Assembly: GCA_963676845.2 (NCBI GenBank)
Contig: CAXXKK010000033.1
Coordinates: forward strand, 5,981 to 69,980
DNA: 64,000 nt
From: G963662675 sp963676845
Lineage (GTDB): Bacteria > Bacteroidota > Bacteroidia > Bacteroidales > Prolixibacteraceae
Reading direction: 5' to 3'
The notes under the pieces were generated by a model. The model made no database searches. It was not told where the DNA came from and was given only the letters and a program-made list of their open reading frames with translations. Below are positions 8,741-18,165 of the stretch, one piece after another. The stretch's first letter is position 1; each line of letters begins with the position of its first letter. The position numbers were made by a program, and so were the translations under genes.

Positions 8741-9097
8741 ATGAAAATAGCTATTCCAACAAAAGAAAATAAGGTTGATGATCATTTTGGTCATTGTGAG
8801 TATTTTACGGTGTATGAGTTGAATGAGGATAAGGAAGTGATGAAGTCTGAAAAGCTGGAAACATCCAAAGAGTGTGGTTGTAAATCAAATCTTGCGGAAG
8901 AATTATCAGAAAAAGGAATTTCGTTGATGCTTGCAGGTGGTATTGGTGGTGGTGCCATCGCAAAGTTAAAACAATATAATATTGAGGTAATTGCAGGTTT
9001 CAAAGGAAGTATTGACGAGGCATTTGATAAATGGAAAAACAATGAATACCTGACAAACTTTTCTATTTGTACAGAACACGATGAGTGTTCACATTAA
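8741..9097 (+). CDS. NifX/NifB-type dinitrogenase cofactor-domain protein
   Basis: A 118-residue protein of the dinitrogenase iron-molybdenum cofactor-binding family (NifX, NafY, VnfX, YedF-like small proteins). It has MKIAIPTKENKVDDHFGHCEYF at the N-terminus, the cysteine pair ECGC at about residues 45-48, and the glycine-rich LAGGIGGGAIAKL. I chose the ATG at 8741 over the in-frame TTG two codons upstream. No nif genes are nearby. Such stand-alone proteins in anaerobes are thought to bind Fe-S or metal clusters, so a general iron-sulphur role is likelier than nitrogen fixation. A strong terminator follows. Confidence 0.85.
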   Translation: MKIAIPTKENKVDDHFGHCEYFTVYELNEDKEVMKSEKLETSKECGCKSNLAEELSEKGISLMLAGGIGGGAIAKLKQYNIEVIAGFKGSIDEAFDKWKNNEYLTNFSICTEHDECSH

Positions 9098-9200
9098 TTT
9101 GAATAGTTGTTTATAGTATTTCATATATAAGTTTTGCAACTATTTTTTAGGGAACAACAAATGTTATTTCCTAAATTTCCAACAAAATCATTTTTCATAA

Positions 9201-9238
9201 AAGGTGTTAGCAGGTTGAAGAGCTAACACCTTTTTTTA
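9201..9238 (+). terminator. Rho-independent terminator
   Basis: AAGGTGTTAGC (9201-9211) pairs perfectly with GCTAACACCTT (9222-9232) across a 10-base loop and runs into seven T. It ends the NifX-like gene. Confidence 0.9.
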
Positions 9239-9542
9239 TTGAGCTGTAGGATAAAAATTAGTTCTGAGTAGTGATATTTTTATAAGATGAGAAATTTTAA
9301 ATCGTAAATGATAATAGGATTTTTATGCATTTTTGTAATCTATTAAATAGAAAATAATGGATATTTATACATTTATCCTTCTGGGAAATGAAAATTAATA
9401 CAATGAAGGGCAATATATTATAAAACATATTTGTCAGTTCTATTATCTGATATATAGTGTTTTATAGGTGTATTTGTTTCGTGTTTGTTTTTACTTTTTA
9501 AGAAATTTTAAGGATTTTTTAACGAAGCTCTAAAATATATGC

Positions 9543-9682
9543 TATATTAGCAATGCTTTTGAAAAATAAAGCATAAGAAAATAAGAATACCTTTTCTCTT
9601 TAAACCAATATCTATTTTCTGATCTAACTAAACTAAATTATGGACAACGGGTTATCATGACGATGATAGCCCGCTTTTTATT
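9543..9682 (+). ncRNA. Candidate small RNA or attenuated leader
   Basis: CGGGTTATCAT (9648-9658) pairs with ATGATAGCCCG (9663-9673) with one G-U pair and a GACG tetraloop, followed by CTTTTTATTT: a good terminator with no gene in front of it. About 100 bp upstream TATATTAG (9543-9550) is one base off the -7 consensus. That would give a transcript of roughly 125 nt with no reading frame. It could also be a leader attenuator for the hmu operon, though the hmu start is 360 bp further on. It is not matched to a named RNA family. Confidence 0.35.
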
Positions 9683-10034
9683 TGGTAAAATTCAAAATTC
9701 CACTTAAGATCGTTTAGTTCAGTTTATAATTCATCTATCGTTTCACATTCACATTTCCATTTCATCATTCATTCTGGTTTAAGAAAACAACAATCGCTTA
9801 TTGTCATTGCAGTTTAGAATATTTTGCAAGAAATATAAATCGAATAGTTTACACAGAAACGACTTTCTTAAATATAATTATGGGAGTATAGAAGTATGAG
9901 TAATCACCAATACTTGGGATTTTACTCTTAAGAAATAGCCACAATATGTGATTGATGGGTAAAGTCGCATGTTGTTATTTTGCTTTCTCTTAAAAGAATG
10001 AAATCATTATTAACATATATAATTGGTGATAGGA
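9683..10034 (+). other. Non-coding stretch before the hmu operon
   Basis: About 350 bp of very AT-rich sequence with no credible reading frame on either strand. It must hold the hmuR promoter. The best -7 candidate is TTATTTTG near 9976, one mismatch from TAnnTTTG. I see no convincing Fur-type palindrome. Confidence 0.4.
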
Positions 10035-12206
10035 ATGAGGATGAAGTTTATAATATCGTATTTGTTGATGTTCTTTTGTGTTGCTGTTGCGTATTCAGAA
10101 AATGATAAAATAACTGTTTTGGATAAGGAAAATAATGATCCCATTCCTTATGCAAATATATTATTTGAGGGCTTACAATCAGCTGTAAAACATATCAAGA
10201 TTACTTCGTTAGATGGTTCTGCAGATAATCCTGTATCGGAAGAATCGTTAATAGAAATCACTTTTGTGGGCTATAAAACAATCACCGATACGATAAGCAA
10301 TAATGAATCAAAAACATACTTAATGGAGCAGGACTTGTTTAATATGGAGCAGGTCGTTGTTACAGGAACTAAAACAAGAAAAGCTTTGGCTAAAACTCCT
10401 GTGCTAACAAAAGTAGTTAGCAATATTGAACTACAAGAAGCCGGAGCATTAACTGTTCTGGATGCACTGGAGTTTTCAATGCCGGGAGTGCAGTTCTCTC
10501 CAGATGGACATGGAGATAACCTTCAAATACAAGGTTTAGATAACGATTATATTCTTGTGTTGGTTGATGGGGAGCGCATGGTTGGAGAGACTCGGGGCAA
10601 TGTAAACTTTAATCGTTTAATGGCCGAAAACATTGAGCGAATTGAAATTGTAAATGGTGCTTCTTCTGTTTTGTATGGTTCAAACGCTATCGGTGCTGTA
10701 ATTAATATTATTACAGCTCAGAATGAGGCAAAGCCATTTGAAGTACGGTTAGGATCAAGGTATTCGGCAAATAATGAAATGCTTTTGACATCAAGTGCCA
10801 TATTTAATCAAAAAAGATACAGCATCAACTTTAATGGTTTCCGCAGTAGTACCGATGGTTATGATTTGACACCTTCTACTCCTGCGTCGTACACCGTAGA
10901 TAAGAATACGGATTACTCGGCTAAGCTAAAGCTGGGGTATGATATTAACGATTCTTTTTTATTGAGTGCGCATGGTTCATACTATCAGCATGAAATAACA
11001 AATCCGGTAAAAAGTACTAAGTCAACCCATGATTTAAATAAAAACTTTTCTTTTGGAGGAAAGCTTTCTATAATTTCTTCAGAAAGAAATAGCATTGAAC
11101 TGAGGGGTAATACCGACATTTATAATTCGTACACTGTCTACGAAAAAAAGGGTGACCAGAAAGAAAAAGATTCCGACTATAAATATTCAACCTTCCTTGT
11201 TACTGATGCCTACAACTTAAACGAAAAATTTGAAATAATTGGTGGTGTTGAGTTGAATCTCGAAAGTATTTATTCTCTTAATTTATTTGGAGAAGAAGAG
11301 GGGGTAACGAAAAAAGCGAATGATTTAAACGCAATTTTACAGGTTGATTATTCCGTAATGGAAAAATTGGAGTTTGTTGCTGGTTTTAGGCATACTTATC
11401 ACTCAAATTATGGGAATCATTTTACGCCAAAACTTTCGATGATGTACTCACCTGGCGATTTTAGGTTTCGGGGAAACATCTCCAAAGGTTACAAAGCTCC
11501 CAGTCTGAAAGAACTGCACTATAATTTCGATCACCATGGAATGTTTATGATTTATGGAAATCCGGATCTTGATCCCGAAAATGCTTCTTATGCATCATTA
11601 TCGGCAGAATATACTTACAAACGTTTCAACTTTTCGGTCAATGCTTATTACAATTCTATCAAAAATAAGATTGAGTCAGTTGACCGAATCAATTCAGAAA
11701 CAGACATGCTGGAGAAGCATTATCTCAATGTCAGTGAAGCATTGCTACAGGGATTCGAAACATATTCGTCGGTGTACATTTTTGACAATCTGGTAGTTAA
11801 GGCTGGTTATGCTTATTCCAATGCCGAAGACGAATCAACAGGCTTGCAATTGTACGGGAATAGTAAGCATAGTGGGACTTTTGCTCTTACCTATAAGAAA
11901 AACAGAGCAAAGTATCCGTTTAGTATTAGTCTGAACGGAAGGGCTTCTTCCGGTAGACTTTATCAGGAAGCAGAGACAGAAATTGATGACGAAACAGGAG
12001 AAGAAATAACTACGATTACCCGGGATGAAAGTAGTGCATATACAATTTGGAAGATTACATATAATCAGAATTTTAAGCTTTCAGACAAGATAAGCTCCCA
12101 GATTCAACTGGGCGTGAACAATATTTTTGATTATACAGATGAAGAAGACCAGGCCGTGGTTGATCCCGGCAGGAGGGCTTTTCTTTCGATCAAATTAATT
12201 TTTTAA
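10035..12206 (+). CDS. hmuR: TonB-dependent haem receptor HmuR
   Basis: A 723-residue outer-membrane receptor. It has a signal peptide (ending VAYSEN), a short CarboxypepD-like N-terminal domain, a plug domain (VVVTGTKTRKALAKTPV; VLVDGERMVGE; NGASSVLYGSNAIGAVINII) and a beta-barrel ending in LSIKLIF. The barrel contains GYKAPSLKEL (YKAP near residue 486) and GNPDLDPE (NPDL near 509) with a His-His pair between them. That is the YRAP ... His ... NPDL signature of haem receptors such as Porphyromonas HmuR. I chose the ATG at 10035; a TTG further upstream is also open. It is the first gene of the hmu operon, 18 bp before hmuY. Confidence 0.92.
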   Translation: MRMKFIISYLLMFFCVAVAYSENDKITVLDKENNDPIPYANILFEGLQSAVKHIKITSLDGSADNPVSEESLIEITFVGYKTITDTISNNESKTYLMEQDLFNMEQVVVTGTKTRKALAKTPVLTKVVSNIELQEAGALTVLDALEFSMPGVQFSPDGHGDNLQIQGLDNDYILVLVDGERMVGETRGNVNFNRLMAENIERIEIVNGASSVLYGSNAIGAVINIITAQNEAKPFEVRLGSRYSANNEMLLTSSAIFNQKRYSINFNGFRSSTDGYDLTPSTPASYTVDKNTDYSAKLKLGYDINDSFLLSAHGSYYQHEITNPVKSTKSTHDLNKNFSFGGKLSIISSERNSIELRGNTDIYNSYTVYEKKGDQKEKDSDYKYSTFLVTDAYNLNEKFEIIGGVELNLESIYSLNLFGEEEGVTKKANDLNAILQVDYSVMEKLEFVAGFRHTYHSNYGNHFTPKLSMMYSPGDFRFRGNISKGYKAPSLKELHYNFDHHGMFMIYGNPDLDPENASYASLSAEYTYKRFNFSVNAYYNSIKNKIESVDRINSETDMLEKHYLNVSEALLQGFETYSSVYIFDNLVVKAGYAYSNAEDESTGLQLYGNSKHSGTFALTYKKNRAKYPFSISLNGRASSGRLYQEAETEIDDETGEEITTITRDESSAYTIWKITYNQNFKLSDKISSQIQLGVNNIFDYTDEEDQAVVDPGRRAFLSIKLIF

Positions 12207-12224
12207 TACTTAATTATATTACTT

Positions 12225-12860
12225 ATGATGAACAAAAAGTTTTTAATCTATTTGATGGTTATTTTATTTTCAGGTGTTGCTTTAGCTTCATGTGAAGATG
12301 ACGAAGATACCTTGCCTCAAGAGGCTGAAAGTGATACACTTAGTTTGTATGCAAAGGATTATACAATATGGCACTATTTTTCGTTCGAGAACGGTATTGT
12401 AGGAACGGGTTCTGCAGATCCGGAAGACTCTGATGATGCAGAATGGAAAGCACGTACAGACTGGGATTTAGCATTCCATTACAAAGATATCAGGACAAAC
12501 AGTGGTGAATCTGGAGTTGGTAAAGGTGGAATGCTGGAGGCTTCAGAAACGGATTTTGATTTGGTTGTGGAAGCTCCAACTTCTGGCTACACTGTTGATG
12601 GCAGTCTGGATATCCGTTTAACGGCAGCAATGCCCCCAGCTTATACAACATCTACAGCGAATTCTGTTTGTGATGATTGGGCTTCATATGACCATGATGA
12701 AGGAGCATGGGTATTTGTAGAAAAAGTCTTTGTTGTAAAAACAGCTGATGGTAAGTATGCAAAAATTTGGCTGAAAAGCTTTTTAGATGATGAGGATACC
12801 TCGGGTACTATTACCATGGATTATGCTTATCAGGCAGATGGTTCTACAAGTTTAGAATAG
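12225..12860 (+). CDS. hmuY: HmuY-family haem-binding lipoprotein
   Basis: A 211-residue lipoprotein with a signal peptide and lipobox (GVALASC, Cys about 23) followed by an acidic EDDEDT stretch that often marks surface export in this phylum. The body has the HmuY pattern: WHYFSFENG, the DWDLAFHYKDIRTNSG strand and a C-terminal YAKIWLKSF ... GTITMDYAYQ. HmuY proteins capture haem at the cell surface and pass it to HmuR, which is encoded immediately upstream. The haem ligands differ between family members, and I cannot assign them here. The gap to hmuS contains a long stem ending in a T-run, so hmuR-hmuY may be made in excess over the rest. Confidence 0.88.
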   Translation: MMNKKFLIYLMVILFSGVALASCEDDEDTLPQEAESDTLSLYAKDYTIWHYFSFENGIVGTGSADPEDSDDAEWKARTDWDLAFHYKDIRTNSGESGVGKGGMLEASETDFDLVVEAPTSGYTVDGSLDIRLTAAMPPAYTTSTANSVCDDWASYDHDEGAWVFVEKVFVVKTADGKYAKIWLKSFLDDEDTSGTITMDYAYQADGSTSLE

Positions 12861-12888
12861 TTTTAATTTTTGGTTTTTATAGATAAAG

Positions 12889-13023
12889 GGGGCACTTGGA
12901 ACTTTTACTTTTCTGAAAATTATTATCACTAATATCTTATAAGATTCGCAGATCTTAATTATTTCTAAATCCAATCCTTGATAATATAATATCGAAAATG
13001 TGTGGTGGTTTACGAAGTGCCCC
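12889..13023 (+). promoter_or_regulatory. Long-range stem between hmuY and hmuS
   Basis: GGGGCACTT (12889-12897) pairs with AAGTGCCCC (13015-13023). The flanks AAAG and CCTTTT extend it with one bulge. The loop is about 117 nt. The 3' arm is GC-rich and followed by CCTTTTAATTG, so the structure could terminate part of the transcripts or protect the 3' end of hmuY mRNA. Confidence 0.45.
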
Positions 13024-13045
13024 TCCTTTTAATTGAATAAACAAA

Positions 13046-16000
13046 ATGAGAAATAGGATTATACTAATTACGGCTATTTTGCTAATAGCCGTAACATCTA
13101 TGACACTATATGTCAGGTATGTGTCACCCACAAGGGTTGCCGTAGTGGCATTTCCTGATTTTATGGTGGAAAAAATGGAACGTTCCAATAATAACCCATG
13201 GGTAAAAATAGACAAACTGGAACTTGAGGAGTTGGATGAAATCGATGGTTATGGCTTAGTAATAGTAAGAGCACATGGAACGACTATTTCTCAGGAACAA
13301 TTAAATCTTCTCAGACAAGCTTCAGAAAAGGGGTTAAAGATATTTGTGGCCGACGTAACAAATCCTGAATACGATCTTACAAATTTGTCGGGAGAAGAGC
13401 TTGATTATTTTACTGACTTGCTTGACAACAAGTGCATCCAAAACTTCCAAAGCTTATTTAACTATGCTCGTACGGAGATTGACTTCAAACGGATGTTCAC
13501 AAAACCATATGCAGATGCCGTAATACTTCCGGATGACTTCTTTTTTCACGGAGACGACGAGCAGGTTTTTGAAACGGTTAAAGATTACGAAGCTTATTAT
13601 AAAGAAAATGGTTTTTATAAAGAAGGCGCACCCAAAGTTGCTTTGCTTTCCGGTAATATCAATATTCAAAACTCAAACTCGGAACATACTTTAAAGCTTA
13701 TTCAAGGATTGGAAGATGCCGGTTTAAATGTATACCCCTTACGTTCATTTGGGGATAAAAAACTTCAGTTGCTAAAAGACACCGATCCGGATTTGGTCAT
13801 TTTCAGGCCACATGGAAGATTGGCTTCTGGTAATTCCGAAGAAGCAATCAATTGGCTGGTGGAAAATAATATTCCTGTCCTTGCACCACTTACGGTTTAC
13901 GATGAATACGATAATTGGGTGAAAGATCAACAGGGAATGTCTGGGGCAATGCTTTCCATGAGTGTTGTTTTGCCCGAAATTGACGGGGCAGTTGTGCCTT
14001 ATGCTTTGATGGCTCAGTTTCAGGGAGAATCTGGAAACCTTATCTATGATGCAATCCCCAATAGAATAGATAATTTTTGCGAGATTACAGCCAACTGGTT
14101 AACCCTTCAGAAAAAGAAAAATGAAAACAAAAAGGTTGCAATCTATTACTTTAAAGGGCCGGGGCAAAATGCCTTGGTTGCTTCCAACATGGAAGTAATC
14201 CCATCTCTTTTCAACTTGCTAAGATCGCTCCAAAATGAAGGGTATAATCTGGAGGGACTTCCGGAAACCGAAGAAGAATTCGAGTTGCTTATTATGACCA
14301 AAGGCCCTGTGTTGGGAACTTATGCACTGGGGGCATTTGATGAGTATCTGAAAAACGGAGATCCTGAACTAGTTGAAAAAGAAACCTATGAAGAATGGTG
14401 CAACGAAGAATTGCCTACGGATCTTTACCAACAGGTTTTAGATAAGTACGGCGAACCTCCCGGCGATTACATGAGTGTTGAGAAAAACGGACAGGAATAT
14501 ATTGCCGTTACCCGTTTGCAGTTTGGCAATGTGTGCTTGTTGCCACAGCCTTTACCCGGTATTGGTGAAGATTCGCAGGAACTTATCCATGGAGCAAATT
14601 CAGCACCTCCGCATACGTACATTGCATCTTATTTATGGGCATCGCACAGCTTCGATGCTGATGCAATTATCCATTTTGGAACGCATGGAAGTCTTGAGTT
14701 TACTCCTGGGAAACAGGTTGCTTTGTCTGATTACGATTGGCCTGACCGCTTAATTGGAAACACGCCACATTTTTACGTGTACACTATTAGCAATATAGGA
14801 GAAGGGATTATTGCCAAACGGCGCACTTATGCAACATTGCTTACTTATCTCACTCCTCCGTTTATGAAAAGTGGGTTGAATGAAGACCTTGATGATTTAA
14901 GCCAAAAGTTGGACAATTATAATATTTTGCCTCAAGGCCCTGTAAAAGAACAATACGCCCTGACAATTAAACAATTAGCAGAAAAACAGAATATTCACCG
15001 GGCTATTGGTTTGGATTCAACAAGGAATTATACTCCTACGGATGTTCATCAAATCCACGAATACCTTGAAGAAATTGAAGAGGAAAAAGTAACCGCCGGG
15101 CTTTACACAATGGGGGTGCCCTACGAAGAAAGCAAATTGCAGGAAACAGTTTCTCTAATGGTTCTTGACCCTATTGCATTCGGTTTAGCGGAATTGGATG
15201 CTTTTAGGGGGACAATAAGCAGAGATAGCCATCAGGACAACTTGTATGTATCTGAAAATTACCGTCCGAAAGCCCAAAAGATAATTCAACAGGTTTTTGC
15301 TGGAGGGGATGCAAATGCAATTCTTTCTTCATTAATAACAGATACAGAAAGGGAAATGGCCAATCAATGGAACAATGGTGATGAAGAAGAGGTTGACCTG
15401 ATGTCCATGATGATGGGGATGGGAAGCGGCACTGTTCCTGATGACATACAGAACCAGGCGAATGACGAAGAGTTAATTGAACTAATTATTAAATTATGCA
15501 GCAATGAAGATAACGCAGAATACATTGAAAGCTTAAAATCACAGACGATATTTGAAAAATCATCTCAAATGCTCGATGTTTCCTACCGGGCAAAGGCGGT
15601 GGAACTGGCAGAGGAAATGAAAGGCATGGCTCCGGAAATGTACGAATCGGTTAATATAGCCCGACAAGAAGATATGTTGAGGCTTTTAGAGATAATGCAG
15701 GATAGTATTTCCAGGGAAAGAGTGTTTGAGCTTGTAGAGGATGAAGAACTGGAAGGTCGTTTGATAACATCCCGGGAGCAAGAATTAATAGAAAAAGCCG
15801 ATCTGGCATCTTCTCCTGACTACCTGGCCGTTATCGACTTGGTATTCTCGGAACAGAAAGAGATAATTACCGATGGTTTAAATAAAACAGGCTTACAGGA
15901 AATCGCTTCTATCCTGGAGTTTTATCAGGAAAACACGGAGTGTTTTATTTATTGCGATGAAGAAATATCAAACAAGCTCAACCAACATGTTCAAACCGAT

Positions 16001-17764
16001 TCCTGGGCTCCGACACTAGAAGATGCACTGGGAAATGTCAATCAGGAAATTGATAAAATTGATGCGAGGGAAGAGCAATATGCACTTGCTGTTTTAAAGG
16101 TTGAAGAAAGCATACAAAATATTGAACAGTACTACGATAATCTAAAAGGTAGTCCGGAAGCTGAGTTTGAATCAGTTACCAATGCACTGAATGGAGGTTA
16201 TACTGCACCATCGTCAGGGGGTGATCCGATAGTAAACCCACAGGCTTTGCCAACAGGTAGGAATATGTATTCAATTAATGCAGAGACTACTCCAACGGAA
16301 GAAGCCTGGACTGTCGGTAAACGTTTAGCCGAGTCTTTACTCGAAGAAGAGCTGAAAACAAAAGGCGATTATCCGGAGAAAGTGAGTTTTACTTTATGGT
16401 CTACAAATTTTATATCAACAGAAGGGGCAACTATTGCTCAGATTTTATACCTGATCGGTGCAGAGCCCGTTCGTGGAGGAACAGGTAGTGTACAAAGCCT
16501 GAGATTAATTCCGGTTGAAGAATTGGGTCGCCCAAGAATAGATGTTGTTGTTCAAACATCTGGTCAGTTGAGAGACCTTGCTGCTTCCAGGTTGGCTTTG
16601 ATCAATAAGGCTATTTTAATGGCTGCCGAGGTTGAAAGTGAAGATGTTTCGAACAATTATGTACGTAAGGGAGTACTTGATGCTGAGGAATATATGCTAA
16701 ACAAAGGTTTCTCGCCTCTGGATGCCCGAAAATACTCAGTAAAAAGAGTATTTGGTGGCGTAAATGGCAACTACGGAACGGGCATAATGAGCGTGGTAGA
16801 AGATGGTGAAAGTTGGAACGATGAAGCTCAGGTTGCTCAATCATACCTCAGTAATATGGGAGCAATTTATGGCGAAAATGAAGATTGGGGAATTTACCAG
16901 GAAGGGGTGTTTGAGGCAGCTTTGCAAAATACGGAAGTTGTTGTACAGCCTCGCTCAAGCAATACCTGGGGGCCTTTAAGCCTCGATCATGTTTATGAAT
17001 TTATGGGGGGCTTAAACCTCACCGTTCGAAATGTGACGGGAAATGATCCAACGGCTTATTTCAACGATTTCCGAAATACAAGTAATCCTCGAATGCAAGA
17101 GTTAGGAGAAGCAATTGGAGTGGAAACCAATTCTACGGTTTTCAACCCAAAATACATACAGGAATTGCTCGACGGGCAAGCCAGTTCTATGGAAACATTT
17201 GCTGAAACTTTCAGGAATACTTACGGATGGAACGTTATGAAACCGGAAGTAATTGATGATTATATATGGAACAAGTACCATGAAATTTATATAGAGGACA
17301 GCTATGATTTAAATGTGAGGGAAAGATTTGAAAAAGAAAATCCTTATGCCTTACAGGAAATGACATCGGTTATGCTAGAAACAGCCCGGAAAGGTTATTG
17401 GGATGCTTCTGATGCACAATTACAGGAACTCGCTTTACTACATGCAGATCTGGTAAAAGATTACAATGCCGGTTGTAGTGAGTTTGTTTGCAATAATGAA
17501 AAACTCCGTGAATTCATATCGGGGCAGCTTTCTTCTGAAAAGGCAGAAGAATATCGCCAGAATATAAACAAGGCTCGCGAAGTTCAACTGGAAGATAGTG
17601 AAAACAGCGTGGTGTTGGAAAAAGAAGATCAGGCAGAAAACAGTATTCAGGCGAATGCAGAAACTGTAGATAGTGATTCAAATATGTTTGTTTGGCTGAT
17701 ATCTATCTTGATCGTTCTTGCTTTGGCATTTTTCATCATAAAAAAACAAAAACGAAATGATTAG
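13046..17764 (+). CDS. hmuS: CobN-like chelatase subunit HmuS
   Basis: A 1572-residue protein of the CobN/BchH (Mg/Co-chelatase large subunit) superfamily. It has an N-terminal membrane anchor (about 5-24) and a second, C-terminal one (about 1545-1565, MFVWLISILIVLALAFFII) before a basic tail. The family signature FGTHGSLEFTPGKQVALSDYDWPD lies near residue 545. Several acidic insertions (about 780-1060) are not part of classical CobN. In hmu operons this protein is HmuS, reported in Bacteroides to remove iron from haem, leaving protoporphyrin. No CobS/CobT or ChlI/D partner is encoded here, which argues against cobalamin synthesis. The next gene overlaps its 3' end. Confidence 0.9.
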   Translation: MRNRIILITAILLIAVTSMTLYVRYVSPTRVAVVAFPDFMVEKMERSNNNPWVKIDKLELEELDEIDGYGLVIVRAHGTTISQEQLNLLRQASEKGLKIFVADVTNPEYDLTNLSGEELDYFTDLLDNKCIQNFQSLFNYARTEIDFKRMFTKPYADAVILPDDFFFHGDDEQVFETVKDYEAYYKENGFYKEGAPKVALLSGNINIQNSNSEHTLKLIQGLEDAGLNVYPLRSFGDKKLQLLKDTDPDLVIFRPHGRLASGNSEEAINWLVENNIPVLAPLTVYDEYDNWVKDQQGMSGAMLSMSVVLPEIDGAVVPYALMAQFQGESGNLIYDAIPNRIDNFCEITANWLTLQKKKNENKKVAIYYFKGPGQNALVASNMEVIPSLFNLLRSLQNEGYNLEGLPETEEEFELLIMTKGPVLGTYALGAFDEYLKNGDPELVEKETYEEWCNEELPTDLYQQVLDKYGEPPGDYMSVEKNGQEYIAVTRLQFGNVCLLPQPLPGIGEDSQELIHGANSAPPHTYIASYLWASHSFDADAIIHFGTHGSLEFTPGKQVALSDYDWPDRLIGNTPHFYVYTISNIGEGIIAKRRTYATLLTYLTPPFMKSGLNEDLDDLSQKLDNYNILPQGPVKEQYALTIKQLAEKQNIHRAIGLDSTRNYTPTDVHQIHEYLEEIEEEKVTAGLYTMGVPYEESKLQETVSLMVLDPIAFGLAELDAFRGTISRDSHQDNLYVSENYRPKAQKIIQQVFAGGDANAILSSLITDTEREMANQWNNGDEEEVDLMSMMMGMGSGTVPDDIQNQANDEELIELIIKLCSNEDNAEYIESLKSQTIFEKSSQMLDVSYRAKAVELAEEMKGMAPEMYESVNIARQEDMLRLLEIMQDSISRERVFELVEDEELEGRLITSREQELIEKADLASSPDYLAVIDLVFSEQKEIITDGLNKTGLQEIASILEFYQENTECFIYCDEEISNKLNQHVQTDSWAPTLEDALGNVNQEIDKIDAREEQYALAVLKVEESIQNIEQYYDNLKGSPEAEFESVTNALNGGYTAPSSGGDPIVNPQALPTGRNMYSINAETTPTEEAWTVGKRLAESLLEEELKTKGDYPEKVSFTLWSTNFISTEGATIAQILYLIGAEPVRGGTGSVQSLRLIPVEELGRPRIDVVVQTSGQLRDLAASRLALINKAILMAAEVESEDVSNNYVRKGVLDAEEYMLNKGFSPLDARKYSVKRVFGGVNGNYGTGIMSVVEDGESWNDEAQVAQSYLSNMGAIYGENEDWGIYQEGVFEAALQNTEVVVQPRSSNTWGPLSLDHVYEFMGGLNLTVRNVTGNDPTAYFNDFRNTSNPRMQELGEAIGVETNSTVFNPKYIQELLDGQASSMETFAETFRNTYGWNVMKPEVIDDYIWNKYHEIYIEDSYDLNVRERFEKENPYALQEMTSVMLETARKGYWDASDAQLQELALLHADLVKDYNAGCSEFVCNNEKLREFISGQLSSEKAEEYRQNINKAREVQLEDSENSVVLEKEDQAENSIQANAETVDSDSNMFVWLISILIVLALAFFIIKKQKRND

Positions 17765-18164
17765 GGAAAATGCTCTTGTCCAACGGTTGACGGTTTTGTG
17801 GTTTATCATTCTTGTGGGATTGATATACCATGTGATATTGCATTTGGTGCCGATATTTTATGGGATCGATGTTGAAAAAACGGATAGCACTGGAAGTATC
17901 CCTGTCTTGATGGTGCTTACTTATAGTCTTAGCTTTTTTATCCCGGCTTTGGGCATATTGACTGTTCAATATTCAAGACGAAAGATAGGAGCTCTTTTAA
18001 ATCTTGTGTTATGTGCCATTGCTTTTTTTGTGTGTACGGGGCACCTCTCTGAAATAATTATAACCAGGGCAAAACACATTGAGCAGGTGTTTGTGATATC
18101 AACTCTTTTTGTCGTTTCACTTTTGCTTGTCCGCGATGCAATAAAATGGTTTAGAAATAAATAG
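17757..18164 (+). CDS. Small membrane protein of the hmu operon
   Basis: A 135-residue protein with four predicted transmembrane segments (about 8-32, 48-68, 76-96, 108-126). It overlaps hmuS by 8 bp, so translation is probably coupled. It corresponds in position to the small membrane proteins (HmuT region) of other hmu operons. Its second helix contains a histidine (YHVILHLVPIFYG), and TGHLSEIIITRAKHIEQ lies between helices 3 and 4, so haem contact is possible but unproven. Confidence 0.8.
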   Translation: MIRENALVQRLTVLWFIILVGLIYHVILHLVPIFYGIDVEKTDSTGSIPVLMVLTYSLSFFIPALGILTVQYSRRKIGALLNLVLCAIAFFVCTGHLSEIIITRAKHIEQVFVISTLFVVSLLLVRDAIKWFRNK

Positions 18165-18165
18165 T

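Noticed and set aside
8741..9097. Evidence for nitrogen fixation
   Set aside because: Only a small NifX-like domain protein is present, with no nifHDK or nifENB. Such proteins are common in non-fixing anaerobes.
13046..17764. Cobalamin-synthesis CobN
   Set aside because: There are no CobS/CobT or other cobalamin genes. The protein has membrane anchors at both ends and sits in an hmu operon.
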